A DNA stretch of 64,000 nt, from positions 1-64,000 of IMG/VR virus record IMGVR_UViG_3300042549_005369; one strand, 5' to 3'. Origin of the DNA: a virus. A program made the position numbers and the translations under genes. Position 1 is the first letter of the stretch. Each line of letters begins with the position of its first letter. The notes under the pieces were generated by a model. The model did not search any database and was not told the origin of the DNA. It worked only from the letters and a program-made list of their open reading frames with translations. This document shows, piece by piece, positions 15,366 to 22,899 of this stretch.

Positions 15366-15929
15366 ATGAGTACACTACCCGAAGGCCAACTATTGATTCC
15401 TAACGCTCGCATCGGTTACCCGAAGCTATTCAAAGCCGAAGGCATCAAAGGTGATCCAACCAGCAAACCCCGTTACGGATGCCAGATTTATCTGCCAAAA
15501 ACTGACGAGGCTACCAAGGCGAAGATCGACAAAGAGATCGCACGTCTCACCAAACTCCACTTCAAAGGCGTCAAGCCCAAGTCGAAAGACCTGTGCATCA
15601 AAGACGGCGATGGAGAGGACGGCGATGAGAACACTGCGGGTTACTGGGTCATCTCAGCCAACCGCGCAGAGTCGCAAAACCGCCCACAAGTGGTTGACCG
15701 CACACGCAAAGCCATTGACAGCAGCGAGTCTGGCAAGGTTTACGCAGGTTGCGTCTGCAACTTCCTCATCTCACTGTTTGTCCCAAAAAACTGGGGCAAG
15801 ATCACAGCGAGCTTGGAGATCGTGCAGTTTGTCAAGGACGGCGAACCGTTTGGTGCAGCACGCGTTGCTGCCGAGAACGTAATGCCCGAGTTGCCATCTG
15901 ACGACGAAGAAGCTGAATACGAGGCCTAA
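15366..15929 (+). CDS. DUF2815 family single-stranded DNA-binding protein
   Basis: 187 residues. Family features: N-terminal strand region 'LLIPNARIGYPKLFKAEGIK', central 'CIKDGDGEDGDENTAGYWVI', 'NRPQVVDR', 'YAGCVCNFLISLF', 'LEIVQFVKDGEPFGAAR', and an acidic tail (SDDEEAEYEA). DUF2815 proteins have an OB-fold and act as phage SSBs; the acidic tail is the usual site for recruiting replication partners. It belongs with the DUF2800 nuclease upstream. The leader is a long structured region (15149-15365); a GC hairpin follows the stop. Confidence 0.85.
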   Translation: MSTLPEGQLLIPNARIGYPKLFKAEGIKGDPTSKPRYGCQIYLPKTDEATKAKIDKEIARLTKLHFKGVKPKSKDLCIKDGDGEDGDENTAGYWVISANRAESQNRPQVVDRTRKAIDSSESGKVYAGCVCNFLISLFVPKNWGKITASLEIVQFVKDGEPFGAARVAAENVMPELPSDDEEAEYEA

Positions 15930-15941
15930 TCCCAAACAGGT

Positions 15942-15962
15942 GCGCCCCCGCAATGGGGGCGT
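15942..15962 (+). terminator. GC-rich hairpin after the SSB gene
   Basis: CGCCCCC (15943-15949) pairs with GGGGGCG (15955-15961) around a 5-nt GCAAT loop, plus a flanking G-U pair. It starts 13 bp after the stop. There is no T tract, so it is either a weak terminator or an mRNA-stabilising hairpin that limits SSB read-through into the accessory genes. Confidence 0.5.
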
Positions 15963-15980
15963 GCCAAACCACTCTTAGGT

Positions 15981-16121
15981 ATGAAAAATCCCGTTGAATT
16001 GCTTAACCAACTCATCGACGCGCTATACGCAGCGTCACCATGCTGCCCAGAGGTTCACAAACTGCAAATGCTAGCAGCCGAAATTAAGGGACAGTTGCAA
16101 ACAGAACACCCACAACCATGA
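15981..16121 (+). CDS. Small hypothetical protein
   Basis: 46 residues, MKNPVELLNQLIDALYAASP followed by a Cys-Cys pair, predicted helical. ATGA overlap with the next gene at 16118 supports both. Function unknown. Confidence 0.45.
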   Translation: MKNPVELLNQLIDALYAASPCCPEVHKLQMLAAEIKGQLQTEHPQP

Positions 16122-16237
16122 TCGACATCATCAAACAACACCCAGTATTTGCAGCGTTCTGCACAATCATCGGCATCTACGCAATGGTTTTTATACTTTG
16201 CCTGTGTCAATCAGCTAAAGATAACTGCGAAGACTAA
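16118..16237 (+). CDS. 39-residue membrane protein
   Basis: MIDIIKQHPVFAAFCTIIGI then a hydrophobic run to LCLCQ and a short polar tail (SAKDNCED): one transmembrane helix with a Cys-rich inner face. Coupled by ATGA to the gene before. Function unknown. Confidence 0.45.
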   Translation: MIDIIKQHPVFAAFCTIIGIYAMVFILCLCQSAKDNCED

Positions 16238-16243
16238 CTGAAT

Positions 16244-16306
16244 ATGAGTGATACGCCGAGGACAGATGAAGCCCTAGCAGCCGTGAAAGGAGGAAGCAAT
16301 GAGTGA
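16244..16306 (+). pseudogene. Deletion remnant of an accessory gene (20 codons)
   Basis: The frame joins a typical phage-protein N-terminus (MSDTPRTDEA) directly to a C-terminal tail (LAAVKGGSNE) whose DNA is a near copy of the end of the next gene. The simplest reading is that the middle of a gene was lost by recombination. Its 3' end carries the strong ribosome binding site AAAGGAGG used by the next gene, which may be why the remnant has been kept. Confidence 0.5.
16270..16301. repeat. 32-bp direct repeat, left copy
   Basis: 28 of 32 bases match 16628-16659. The repeat holds the end of one reading frame (ALAAVKGGS), a true Shine-Dalgarno (AAAGGAGG) and the ATG of the next gene, so the unit 'gene tail + RBS + start' has been duplicated as a block. 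Confidence 0.85.
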
Positions 16307-16670
16307 TGTGATGTTGCACGGAGTCTTGAACATGCCTCCTAATCTATGGTGCGACAGTCCAATCGACATAGCACAACGCCACTCTCATTACAAAGATGCT
16401 TCGCAACGCATTGAGCAACTCGAACGCGAGCTTGCCGAGGCGAAAGAAACCATCGAAATGCTAGAGACGAGACACGGGGCAACAATGTTTTTCCATCAAA
16501 TGCAAATGAACGAAGTCACCAAACAGCGCGATGCGCTGGCTGAGGCGTTAACAAAGATCGAGCAATACGAGCCAATAAGTGAAAACCGATTTGCGATAAC
16601 ATTAGAGTTTTATTGGCTCGCTCATAAAGCCCTAGCAGCCACGAAAGGAGGGAGCCATGTTACACTATAA
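16299..16670 (+). CDS. Coiled-coil accessory protein
   Basis: 123 residues: residues about 30-55 are a coiled coil ('SQRIEQLERELAEAKETIEM') followed by 'VTKQRDALAEALTKIEQYE' and a closing ALAATKGGSHVTL. I recall this as a common modular phage accessory protein of unknown function. The start has a strong Shine-Dalgarno (GGAGG), unlike the A/C leaders of the early genes. It is flanked by 32-bp direct repeats. Confidence 0.6.
   Translation: MSDVMLHGVLNMPPNLWCDSPIDIAQRHSHYKDASQRIEQLERELAEAKETIEMLETRHGATMFFHQMQMNEVTKQRDALAEALTKIEQYEPISENRFAITLEFYWLAHKALAATKGGSHVTL
16628..16659. repeat. 32-bp direct repeat, right copy
   Basis: Near-identical to 16270-16301 (four differences). It provides the end of the coiled-coil gene and the RBS plus start of the next gene at 16657. 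Confidence 0.85.
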
Positions 16671-16851
16671 AGATAAAACATTCTGCCCGTTTTATGAGAC
16701 GTGCGACAAGCAAAATGAATGTGGTCGCGCATTAACTCCAGCGGTAAAAGCCGCAGCCGCTAATTGGTGGGGAAGCGACGATGCTCCGATTGCAAGGTTT
16801 GGGGAAAAACCGCAATGCCACATTGATAAACAAGAAAAGAAAGAACCATGA
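16657..16851 (+). CDS. Small Cys-rich conserved hypothetical protein
   Basis: 64 residues: 'CPFYETCDKQNECGRALTPA' then a helix, WWG and 'FGEKPQCH'. The spacing of Cys and the final Cys-His suggests metal binding. I recall similar short proteins in phages without a function. Good Shine-Dalgarno (GGAGGGAGCC) from the repeat. Directly after it, ATG 16848 opens a 10-codon frame (MNTPEQQLPQ) with an ATGA overlap, perhaps another gene remnant. Confidence 0.6.
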   Translation: MLHYKDKTFCPFYETCDKQNECGRALTPAVKAAAANWWGSDDAPIARFGEKPQCHIDKQEKKEP

Positions 16852-16883
16852 ACACACCAGAACAACAACTTCCACAATAAACC

Positions 16884-17687
16884 ATGCCCAACCTAGTACA
16901 ATACCCGCACGACAAATGGACTATTCACCAAAATAAAACTGGTGATGATTATTCTGCCGCGACTTATTCTCCATCAACCGAAGCCGTGCAATACGCAGAT
17001 TACATCCTAAATCACTACTCGCGATATAGTCATGCCGACAAATTGTGCCTTGCCATTGATCTGGAGAAGCGCGGATGGAAAAATGATAATTCTAACATCC
17101 CTTTAAAAACAACTATGAACATGACAAAACAACTATCGGAATCCCTGTTAGCAGCGTGCAAAGCGGCGGGGATTGAGAAGCCAAAGTATATCGCACAGGA
17201 TGAAGATGGAGCCGTTTGGCATTATGATGGAGAACCCGACACGACATACACATCAGATATTGGTATTTTTGCGTTTGTTCCAGACATTGGTGAACACGCC
17301 ATTAACCTAGACCACCCGCCCTACGCCGATTACTGGCGTGAGAGTTTGATTGAGTGGGTTGAGCCGCAAGAGATGTTGCCAACTGTGTTTATACCGCATG
17401 AAGGCGAGCCACTAGCTGACGTTCTAGCGCGGCATAGTGAGCATGTTGCTGATGTTAGAAAAAAGGTTAGCGGTATCGAAGCTCTAGTATGTGAAGACAT
17501 CGCCAAGCGTCAGCAAGTAGGCATTGCCAAGTATGGCACTAGCGTTGCGGAAAACATGCTGTCACATACGGAATGGTTACAACATGCTTACGAGGAATCT
17601 TTAGATATGGCGGTATATTTGAAACGAGCCATGGCAGAATTACAAACAACTAGCGGGAAAATTGAAATAGAAAATGAAGACTATTGA
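16884..17687 (+). CDS. MazG-like nucleotide pyrophosphohydrolase domain protein
   Basis: 267 residues. The C-terminal part (about 205-255), 'AKRQQVGIAKYGTSVAENML', 'EWLQHAYEESLDMAVYLKRA', is the all-helical MazG-like fold with the EExxD-type metal site (EESLD). Such phage enzymes hydrolyse nucleoside triphosphates or adjust nucleotide pools and alarmones. The first 200 residues are acidic with no recognised domain; an internal ATG (near 17114, MNMTKQLSES...) could start a shorter form, so two ancestral genes may be fused. Lower GC than the early genes. Confidence 0.65.
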   Translation: MPNLVQYPHDKWTIHQNKTGDDYSAATYSPSTEAVQYADYILNHYSRYSHADKLCLAIDLEKRGWKNDNSNIPLKTTMNMTKQLSESLLAACKAAGIEKPKYIAQDEDGAVWHYDGEPDTTYTSDIGIFAFVPDIGEHAINLDHPPYADYWRESLIEWVEPQEMLPTVFIPHEGEPLADVLARHSEHVADVRKKVSGIEALVCEDIAKRQQVGIAKYGTSVAENMLSHTEWLQHAYEESLDMAVYLKRAMAELQTTSGKIEIENEDY

Positions 17688-17880
17688 TTATATGGATTAC
17701 ATATTTGGCGTTTATTGTATTGCTGTTATTGCTTTTGTTTGCTATGCGACATATTTAATGTCTGTCGGTGCTGATAATAGCGACATCCAAAAACAAGCCG
17801 TGAAACATGGATACGCTGAATACGTGGTTGACAGTGACGGAAAAACAAATTGGCAATGGAAAGAAGAAAAGCATGACTGA
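17674..17880 (+). CDS. Small membrane protein, tandem paralogue A
   Basis: 68 residues: one transmembrane helix (about 10-30, 'IFGVYCIAVIAFVCYATYLM') and a polar tail 'KQAVKHGYAEYVVDSDGKTN' then WQWKE. The tail is nearly the same as in the next gene, so the two are a tandem duplication. Overlaps the previous gene by 14 bp. Function unknown. Confidence 0.6.
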   Translation: MKTIDYMDYIFGVYCIAVIAFVCYATYLMSVGADNSDIQKQAVKHGYAEYVVDSDGKTNWQWKEEKHD

Positions 17881-18052
17881 CATAACTTTTGGTAGCTTGA
17901 TGTTTGTAATATCACTGTCTCTTGCCATCTGCTTGCTTATTTCAAGTAATCAAAAAACTGATCTACGCAAACAAGCAGTTGAGCGTGGACATGCTGAATA
18001 CGTGGTTGACTCAAAGGGAGAAACAACTTGGCAATGGAAGGAGAAGCAATGA
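17873..18052 (+). CDS. Small membrane protein, tandem paralogue B
   Basis: 59 residues from ATG 17873 (8-bp overlap, RBS-like AAGAAGAAAAGC). One transmembrane helix (about 9-28) then 'KQAVERGHAEYVVDSKGETT' and WQWKEKQ. The tails of the two paralogues are conserved while the membrane segments differ, so the tail is the likely functional part. ATGA-coupled to the next gene. Confidence 0.6.
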   Translation: MTDITFGSLMFVISLSLAICLLISSNQKTDLRKQAVERGHAEYVVDSKGETTWQWKEKQ

Positions 18053-18369
18053 CTGAAGAACAACAAAGAATAGCGATAGCTAAGGCGTGCGGCTACACTG
18101 AAGACGAAAGAAATACAGGCAAGCACGGGACTAAAGAGAAAGGATGGTGGATGAGAGGTCGCTTCTATGTAGGTGACAACTGTCTACCTCAATACCTTCA
18201 TGACCTCAACGCGATGCATGAGGCAGAAGTCGTAATCATAAAATCAGGCTACACAGCTATACGGACTTATGAAGACCTACTTCAAAAACAGATTGCAAAC
18301 ATAATTTTTGCAACCGCAGCCCAACGCGCCGAGGCTTTCTTGAGAGCACTTAACCTATGGAAAAAATGA
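18049..18369 (+). CDS. Phage ABA-sandwich-like protein
   Basis: 106 residues from ATG 18049, which has the Shine-Dalgarno GGAAGGAGAAGC and an ATGA overlap. Pattern 'MTEEQQRIAIAKACGY', 'LPQYLHDLNAMHEAE' and 'AAQRAEAFLRALNLWKK' is a common phage accessory family (ABA-sandwich type). Function unknown. The gene at 20402 is a paralogue. Confidence 0.65.
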   Translation: MTEEQQRIAIAKACGYTEDERNTGKHGTKEKGWWMRGRFYVGDNCLPQYLHDLNAMHEAEVVIIKSGYTAIRTYEDLLQKQIANIIFATAAQRAEAFLRALNLWKK

Positions 18370-19007
18370 AAGTAGAATTACTATCCCACTTCGGAGACGA
18401 CCTCATGGTCGCGAACGTAGCCCGAGTCAGCTACGACAAAGAGGTCGCAGAGTTCGGTGACAAAGATGCCAAGCTCCTGCGATACCTTGCACAGCACAAG
18501 CACACGACACCTTTCAGACACCCCCAGTTGCAGTTCAGGATCGAGTGTCCCATCTATGTCGAGAGACAGTTGTTCACCCACCAGATTGGTTGGGCTCGCA
18601 ACAGTATCAGCGGCAGGTATGTGGACTTCTCCGATGACTATGAGCCACCGACTCAGTATCGCTTGCAGTCGAAAGACTCGAAGCAAGGCAGTGCTGGCAA
18701 TTTGGGCAGCGTTTTGAATGAAGTCTTCATTGAAGATGTGCAAAAGCTCATCAATGAATCCAAGAGGATTTACGATATGATGATGGATTTCGGCGTGTCC
18801 AAGGAGCAAGCTCGATGCCACCTCCCCCTGTGCCTGATGACCAAGTTCATCTGGACTGGCAGCCTTCACGCGTTCATGCACCTGTGCAGCCTACGACTAA
18901 AGCCCGACGCACAACAAGAGACTCGCCTCCTAGTCGCTGACATGCTCGAAGCCGTGCGGGACATCGAGGGACAACCATTCAAACACTCACTTGCCGCTTG
19001 GGAATGA
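18366..19007 (+). CDS. thyX: Flavin-dependent thymidylate synthase
   Basis: 213 residues from ATG 18366, which has the ATGA overlap used by its neighbours; ATG 18357 adds three residues. ThyX makes dTMP from dUMP using FAD and methylenetetrahydrofolate. Family signs: 'HTTPFRHPQLQFRIECPIYV', then 'ERQLFTHQIGWARNSISGRY' with the SxRY end of the signature, and a C-terminal RLxxDAQQETR helix. The usual RHRxxSxNExSxRY is altered (HQIGWARNSISGRY), resembling the form found in several phage enzymes. It supports DNA synthesis by raising the dTMP supply. ATGA overlap downstream. Confidence 0.88.
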   Translation: MKVELLSHFGDDLMVANVARVSYDKEVAEFGDKDAKLLRYLAQHKHTTPFRHPQLQFRIECPIYVERQLFTHQIGWARNSISGRYVDFSDDYEPPTQYRLQSKDSKQGSAGNLGSVLNEVFIEDVQKLINESKRIYDMMMDFGVSKEQARCHLPLCLMTKFIWTGSLHAFMHLCSLRLKPDAQQETRLLVADMLEAVRDIEGQPFKHSLAAWE

Positions 19008-19303
19008 ACAAACTCTATTTCATAACCAAACTCGCTAGCAACCTCAACGCAGTTGGCCTCAGCATCAACGAAGCTGCGGTGCTGGCCGCAATCTACTCGC
19101 GCTCAGACGATGCCAAGTCAATAACCACGAAGAAGCTCAAGGAGATTCTTGGCATCCGATCCCTAGTTCAACCGCTCAAAGTCCTCGGAAATATGGTTCA
19201 GCGAGTGTCGCCCCTAAAAGGGTCGCCCGATTACAACCGAATTAAACTAACCCCGATGGGGGAAAATATCTTAGCCTCAATCCTAAACGTAAACGAAAAA
19301 TGA
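19004..19303 (+). CDS. Winged-helix-like DNA-binding protein
   Basis: 99 residues from ATG 19004 (ATGA overlap with thyX). 'GLSINEAAVLAAIYSRSDDA', 'TTKKLKEILGIRS' and 'IKLTPMGENILASI' fit a MarR-type winged helix, with the last segment as the terminal helix. Probably a transcriptional or replication accessory DNA-binding protein. Overlaps the next start by 4 bp. Confidence 0.5.
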   Translation: MNKLYFITKLASNLNAVGLSINEAAVLAAIYSRSDDAKSITTKKLKEILGIRSLVQPLKVLGNMVQRVSPLKGSPDYNRIKLTPMGENILASILNVNEK

Positions 19304-19932
19304 GAAACATCAATCTACCCAAAGCCCGAGTCTATGTTCGCAAGGATGCGTTCGGCGGCTCGCCCACTGAATACGAACCTGCGTGGCTCGTCTCTGTCCG
19401 CGCATTGCGCAATCGCCCTTTGGTATTCCAAGTCTGGGTCGATGTCTACGCCGCGTGCTATGACAAGATACCCCCGCATTGCCTCTACTGGTATGAGCCT
19501 GATTCCTTCCACAAGCCTCTGCCACTGCACCTGTGTCAGATGTGGGAGTGCCTCTCTGGGAGCATTGAACTGTGGCAGAAAAGCCAGCTTGCCGACGTGC
19601 CAGTATTGGCGAACCTTGGGAGAGGCAACGGGGCAATGGCAGGACACTACTGGTTCACGATTGACTTCCTCCCCGAAGCACAACACCTTGGCATGATCGA
19701 CGTAGGCGACGTGGAACTTCTCGAAGAACATAAAGAAGGCAACGTCATTAAGTTTGCCAACGGGCAGGTTGGGATTTATCCTAATAACCGCATCAAGTGG
19801 CTCCCTATCAGCCTGACTCCCGCCGACGCCATGAAGCGTATTCCTGATTGGAATGTCGCGACAAACGAACAGTGGGACGAGTGGTGGGGTGATAGCGATG
19901 AGTTACTCGGAGATGCGAAATGGGCATACTAA
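19300..19932 (+). CDS. Hypothetical accessory protein
   Basis: 210 residues, rich in Trp and Pro ('YWYEPDSFHKPLPLHLCQMW'). The region near 110-170 ('GNVIKFANGQVGIYPNNRIK') looks beta-rich. It is coupled by ATGA to the winged-helix gene. I do not recognise the family. Confidence 0.55.
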   Translation: MRNINLPKARVYVRKDAFGGSPTEYEPAWLVSVRALRNRPLVFQVWVDVYAACYDKIPPHCLYWYEPDSFHKPLPLHLCQMWECLSGSIELWQKSQLADVPVLANLGRGNGAMAGHYWFTIDFLPEAQHLGMIDVGDVELLEEHKEGNVIKFANGQVGIYPNNRIKWLPISLTPADAMKRIPDWNVATNEQWDEWWGDSDELLGDAKWAY

Positions 19933-19958
19933 CGAAGTTACCACAAGGGCATACTAAT

Positions 19959-20237
19959 ATGAAAGACTACCGACTTACCAGAGCAGGTGTTGACGCGTTC
20001 AACAAACCGAAGAGAACACCAAGCCATCCTACCAAATCCCACGTCGTCGTGGCGAAGGAAGGTGGAGAGATCAAGACGATCCGATTTGGGCAGCAGGGCG
20101 TATCGGGTTCACCGAAGCGCGAAGGGGAATCAGAAGCCGACCGCAAACGTCGCAAGTCGTTCAAGTCTCGCCATGCGAAGAATATCGCTAAGGGCAAGAT
20201 GAGCGCAGCGTGGTGGGCCAACCGTGAGAAATGGTGA
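19959..20237 (+). CDS. DUF6321-like basic protein
   Basis: 92 residues from ATG 19959 (MKDYRLTRAGVDAFNKPKRT...). ATG 19920 in the same frame would add 13 residues but overlaps the previous gene; the family normally begins at the later Met. Pattern 'PSHPTKSHVVVAKEGGEIKT', 'IRFGQQGVSGS', 'RKRRKSFKSRHAKNI', 'MSAAWWANREKW' is a short, highly basic family found across phages and some algal viruses. Function unknown; probably binds nucleic acid. An 11-bp direct repeat (GGGCATACTAA, 19921 and 19948) precedes it. Confidence 0.75.
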   Translation: MKDYRLTRAGVDAFNKPKRTPSHPTKSHVVVAKEGGEIKTIRFGQQGVSGSPKREGESEADRKRRKSFKSRHAKNIAKGKMSAAWWANREKW

Positions 20238-20241
20238 TACT

Positions 20242-20391
20242 ATGAAACCACACCACCACAAAAAGGCTCGCCGACGCCTAGATCGGCAATTCCTCGAAGT
20301 CCGCCGCCGCCTCTACCGCTGGTTCGCCAGTGGTGCGAGCGAGGATATTGCTTTCTACCAACCCAACGGGATACTAAATTTTAAGATATGA
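20242..20391 (+). CDS. Small basic protein
   Basis: 49 residues, very basic (MKPHHHKKARRRLDRQFLEV then RRRLYRWF), 4 bp after its neighbour's stop. A five-codon frame (MNKPK) bridges it to the next gene by ATGA-type overlaps at 20388 and 20402. Function unknown. Confidence 0.45.
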   Translation: MKPHHHKKARRRLDRQFLEVRRRLYRWFASGASEDIAFYQPNGILNFKI

Positions 20392-20401
20392 ACAAACCAA
20401 A

Positions 20402-20764
20402 ATGACTGACGACGAAATAAACATAGCAATCGCGGAAGCCTGCGGATGGACGTGCCTTGGGCAAGTAGAAGGGTGCAAACCACATGGCTACCCGCCTGAC
20501 GCTCGCAAACCTACAACCAAGGAATTGCTCGAAGCATACGGGCCGTCACCGTGGGATGTCCCAGACTACTGCAACGACCTTAATGCCTGCCGTAAAATAG
20601 CCGAACGGCTTAATTCCTCGGAAAACGACAGACAGGGAGTAGCAGTCGCTTTCTGCGAAGCTCTGGAGGAAATCCACGAGGAGGACAACAGTTGTTGGAT
20701 AGAATGCGCAGTCCCATCTGCAAAACAAGTATGCAGAGCTTTCCTCCGCGCATTGAAAAACTGA
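20402..20764 (+). CDS. Phage ABA-sandwich-like protein (paralogue)
   Basis: 120 residues: 'MTDDEINIAIAEACGW', 'DVPDYCNDLNACRKIAE', and 'AFLRALKN' at the end, the same family as the gene at 18049. This copy carries a longer insertion after the CGW motif ('CKPHGYPPDARKPTTKELLE'). Function unknown. Confidence 0.65.
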   Translation: MTDDEINIAIAEACGWTCLGQVEGCKPHGYPPDARKPTTKELLEAYGPSPWDVPDYCNDLNACRKIAERLNSSENDRQGVAVAFCEALEEIHEEDNSCWIECAVPSAKQVCRAFLRALKN

Positions 20765-20769
20765 CAAAA

Positions 20770-22899
20770 ATGACCATCTGCCACATTGATTACGAAACTA
20801 CCTCCGCCTGCGACATCACGCTAGGCGCATACCGCTATGCCTGTGACCCAAGCACCCGCATCCTCATGTTTGCCATCGCCAAGGATGACGGGGAGCCCGT
20901 GCTGTGGGATTCCCTTGCGCCAAACACCCAAGAGTCACAAGCCGCTCTCGCCCTATTGAAGCAAGCTATTGGCAGCGGCGTCCCGATCTACGCACACAAT
21001 GCCCAGTTTGAGTTGGCCATTTCGACTTACCGAATGCGCCCCGACCTTGGCATCGACCCACCCCATATTGACCAATGGCGATGCACACTAGCAATGTGCC
21101 GTCGCGCTGCCGCCCCAGAGTCGCTTGCAGAATCCGCTAAGTTCTTCGGCCTCAACGCCCCTAAAGACTCCCGTGGCAAGGCACTGATCGGCGTATTCTC
21201 CGACCAGTCAAAAGCCGTAGTGCTGACCGCTCCCGAGACAGGATACAAGATCACCACCAATACCCCAGTCGATGAACTTGAACGCCGAGGCGATTGGATT
21301 GTCCAACTCAAAGGCGCAGGTGTCTCGATGACCCTCAAAAACGCGTGGGAACTATTCAAGGAATACTGCCGCCAAGACGTGCGAGTCGAGCAGGAGTTGC
21401 ATCGCAAGATCAACCACTTCGATTTACGCGGCGACGTATTGGAGAGCTTTCAGTTCGACCTAAGAATGAATTGGCGTGGGGTGCCTGTGAACGTGCCTGC
21501 GTTGAAAAACGCCGACGGACTGGTCAATCGCCTGAAGGAAAAACTGGGAGCTAAGTTCTACGCCATGACGGGGCTGAACGCGTCGCAAGGCAAAGCAGTC
21601 CTAGCGTGGTTGAAGGAGCGCGGATACCCCGAAGCCAATCTCACCGCAGCGACCGTTCAAAAAGTGATATGTAGCCCGCCGCCCACCATGACCCCGCTGG
21701 CCATTAAAGCACTCAAATTGCGAAGCCTCATGGGGTTTGCTGCTCTCAGCAAAATCCCAACCATGGCCAACGCCGCTTGCACCGACGGACGCGTCAGGGG
21801 GGCGATCCAGTGGCACGCTGCCCGAACGGGTCGCGCAGGAGGCAGGATCATCCAACCTCAGAATTTCAAGAAGTCCACTGTCGGAGACGAGACGCATTTG
21901 TGCTACCGAATGATCTGCGAAGGGTGGGAAGACGAATGGTTTGAAGAACTATGGGAGTCTCCCCTAGAGACAATCGCATCGTCCATCCGCCATTTCATTC
22001 AGCCTAAGACAGGAGGATTCTACGATCTTGACTACGTGGGCGTGGAGTCAGTTGGCGGCCCATGGGCGTGTGGGCAATTCGACAAGTTGGATTCGATCCT
22101 GCGGGGCGAGTGCCAGTATAAGGTCATGGCCTCCAAGATTGCTTTCAAATGCGCCTACGACGAAGTTACCAAAGAGCAGCGTCAAGTTGGTAAAGTCCTT
22201 GAATTGCAGTGCATCTACGGCACTGGGGGGAAAGGGATGCGTAAATCGCTCGCCAGCATGGGAGTAAAACGCACGCTCAAAGAGTGCAACACATACGTTA
22301 AAGACTTTCGGGCTACTTTCTCAAAATATCCTGAAGCATGGCAAGAGCTTGAAGATGCTGCGAAGTTCGTTATCGCAAATCCCGGAAAGACCGCTACTGC
22401 GTGCAACGAGCGGATTGTTCTCGCATGTGGAAACGCGGGAGGTGTCCCGTATCTGACGATACGACTGCCCAGCGGACGTAGGCTTTACTACCCGCGCCCC
22501 ATGGTCAAACCAGTGTTCAGATATTACGACGAAGAGGACATGCTGGAAGACCCTTGGAAACGTGAAGAAAAAGGCTATTGGATCGACTCCATCAGCTTCT
22601 ACGGCAAAATCCCACCCACAAGTAAGTGGGGACGAGTCCATACGTGGGGGAGCCGATTGTTTGAAAACATCACGCAGGCTTTGTGCGTTGACTTGCTAAA
22701 CCGTGGGTGCATTGAGTCCGAAGCCCGTGGGTTTCCGATCTGCATGATTATCCATGACCAAGTGCTGTGCGAAACGTCGGCATCGAGCGGGACATTGGAA
22801 GATTTCACCGAAGCATTCTGCACGAAAGATGAGTGGACAGACGGTTTGCCGTTGAAAGCATCTGGAGACATCGCACCGTATTATTTGAAGGAACAATGA
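20770..22899 (+). CDS. Family A DNA polymerase with 3'-5' exonuclease
   Basis: 709 residues from ATG 20770; the frame is open upstream into the neighbouring gene. Exonuclease motifs: HIDYET (D7, E9), YAHNAQFE (N77, E81), YCRQD (D203). Polymerase: motif A 'DLDYVGVES' (D421, E426), motif B RQVGKVLELQCIYG (R471, K475, Y483), motif C IIHDQVLCE (H662, D663). Motif C has Q664 where nearly all family A enzymes have Glu, and motif A lacks the usual ExR. It is the short phage type with no 5'-nuclease. With the prim-pol/helicase, DUF2815 SSB and SF2 helicase it forms the phage replisome. Confidence 0.92.
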   Translation: MTICHIDYETTSACDITLGAYRYACDPSTRILMFAIAKDDGEPVLWDSLAPNTQESQAALALLKQAIGSGVPIYAHNAQFELAISTYRMRPDLGIDPPHIDQWRCTLAMCRRAAAPESLAESAKFFGLNAPKDSRGKALIGVFSDQSKAVVLTAPETGYKITTNTPVDELERRGDWIVQLKGAGVSMTLKNAWELFKEYCRQDVRVEQELHRKINHFDLRGDVLESFQFDLRMNWRGVPVNVPALKNADGLVNRLKEKLGAKFYAMTGLNASQGKAVLAWLKERGYPEANLTAATVQKVICSPPPTMTPLAIKALKLRSLMGFAALSKIPTMANAACTDGRVRGAIQWHAARTGRAGGRIIQPQNFKKSTVGDETHLCYRMICEGWEDEWFEELWESPLETIASSIRHFIQPKTGGFYDLDYVGVESVGGPWACGQFDKLDSILRGECQYKVMASKIAFKCAYDEVTKEQRQVGKVLELQCIYGTGGKGMRKSLASMGVKRTLKECNTYVKDFRATFSKYPEAWQELEDAAKFVIANPGKTATACNERIVLACGNAGGVPYLTIRLPSGRRLYYPRPMVKPVFRYYDEEDMLEDPWKREEKGYWIDSISFYGKIPPTSKWGRVHTWGSRLFENITQALCVDLLNRGCIESEARGFPICMIIHDQVLCETSASSGTLEDFTEAFCTKDEWTDGLPLKASGDIAPYYLKEQ

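Noticed and set aside
16848-16880. 10-codon frame MNTPEQQLPQ
   Set aside because: ATGA overlap is suggestive, but it is too short to call a gene; treated as a possible remnant.
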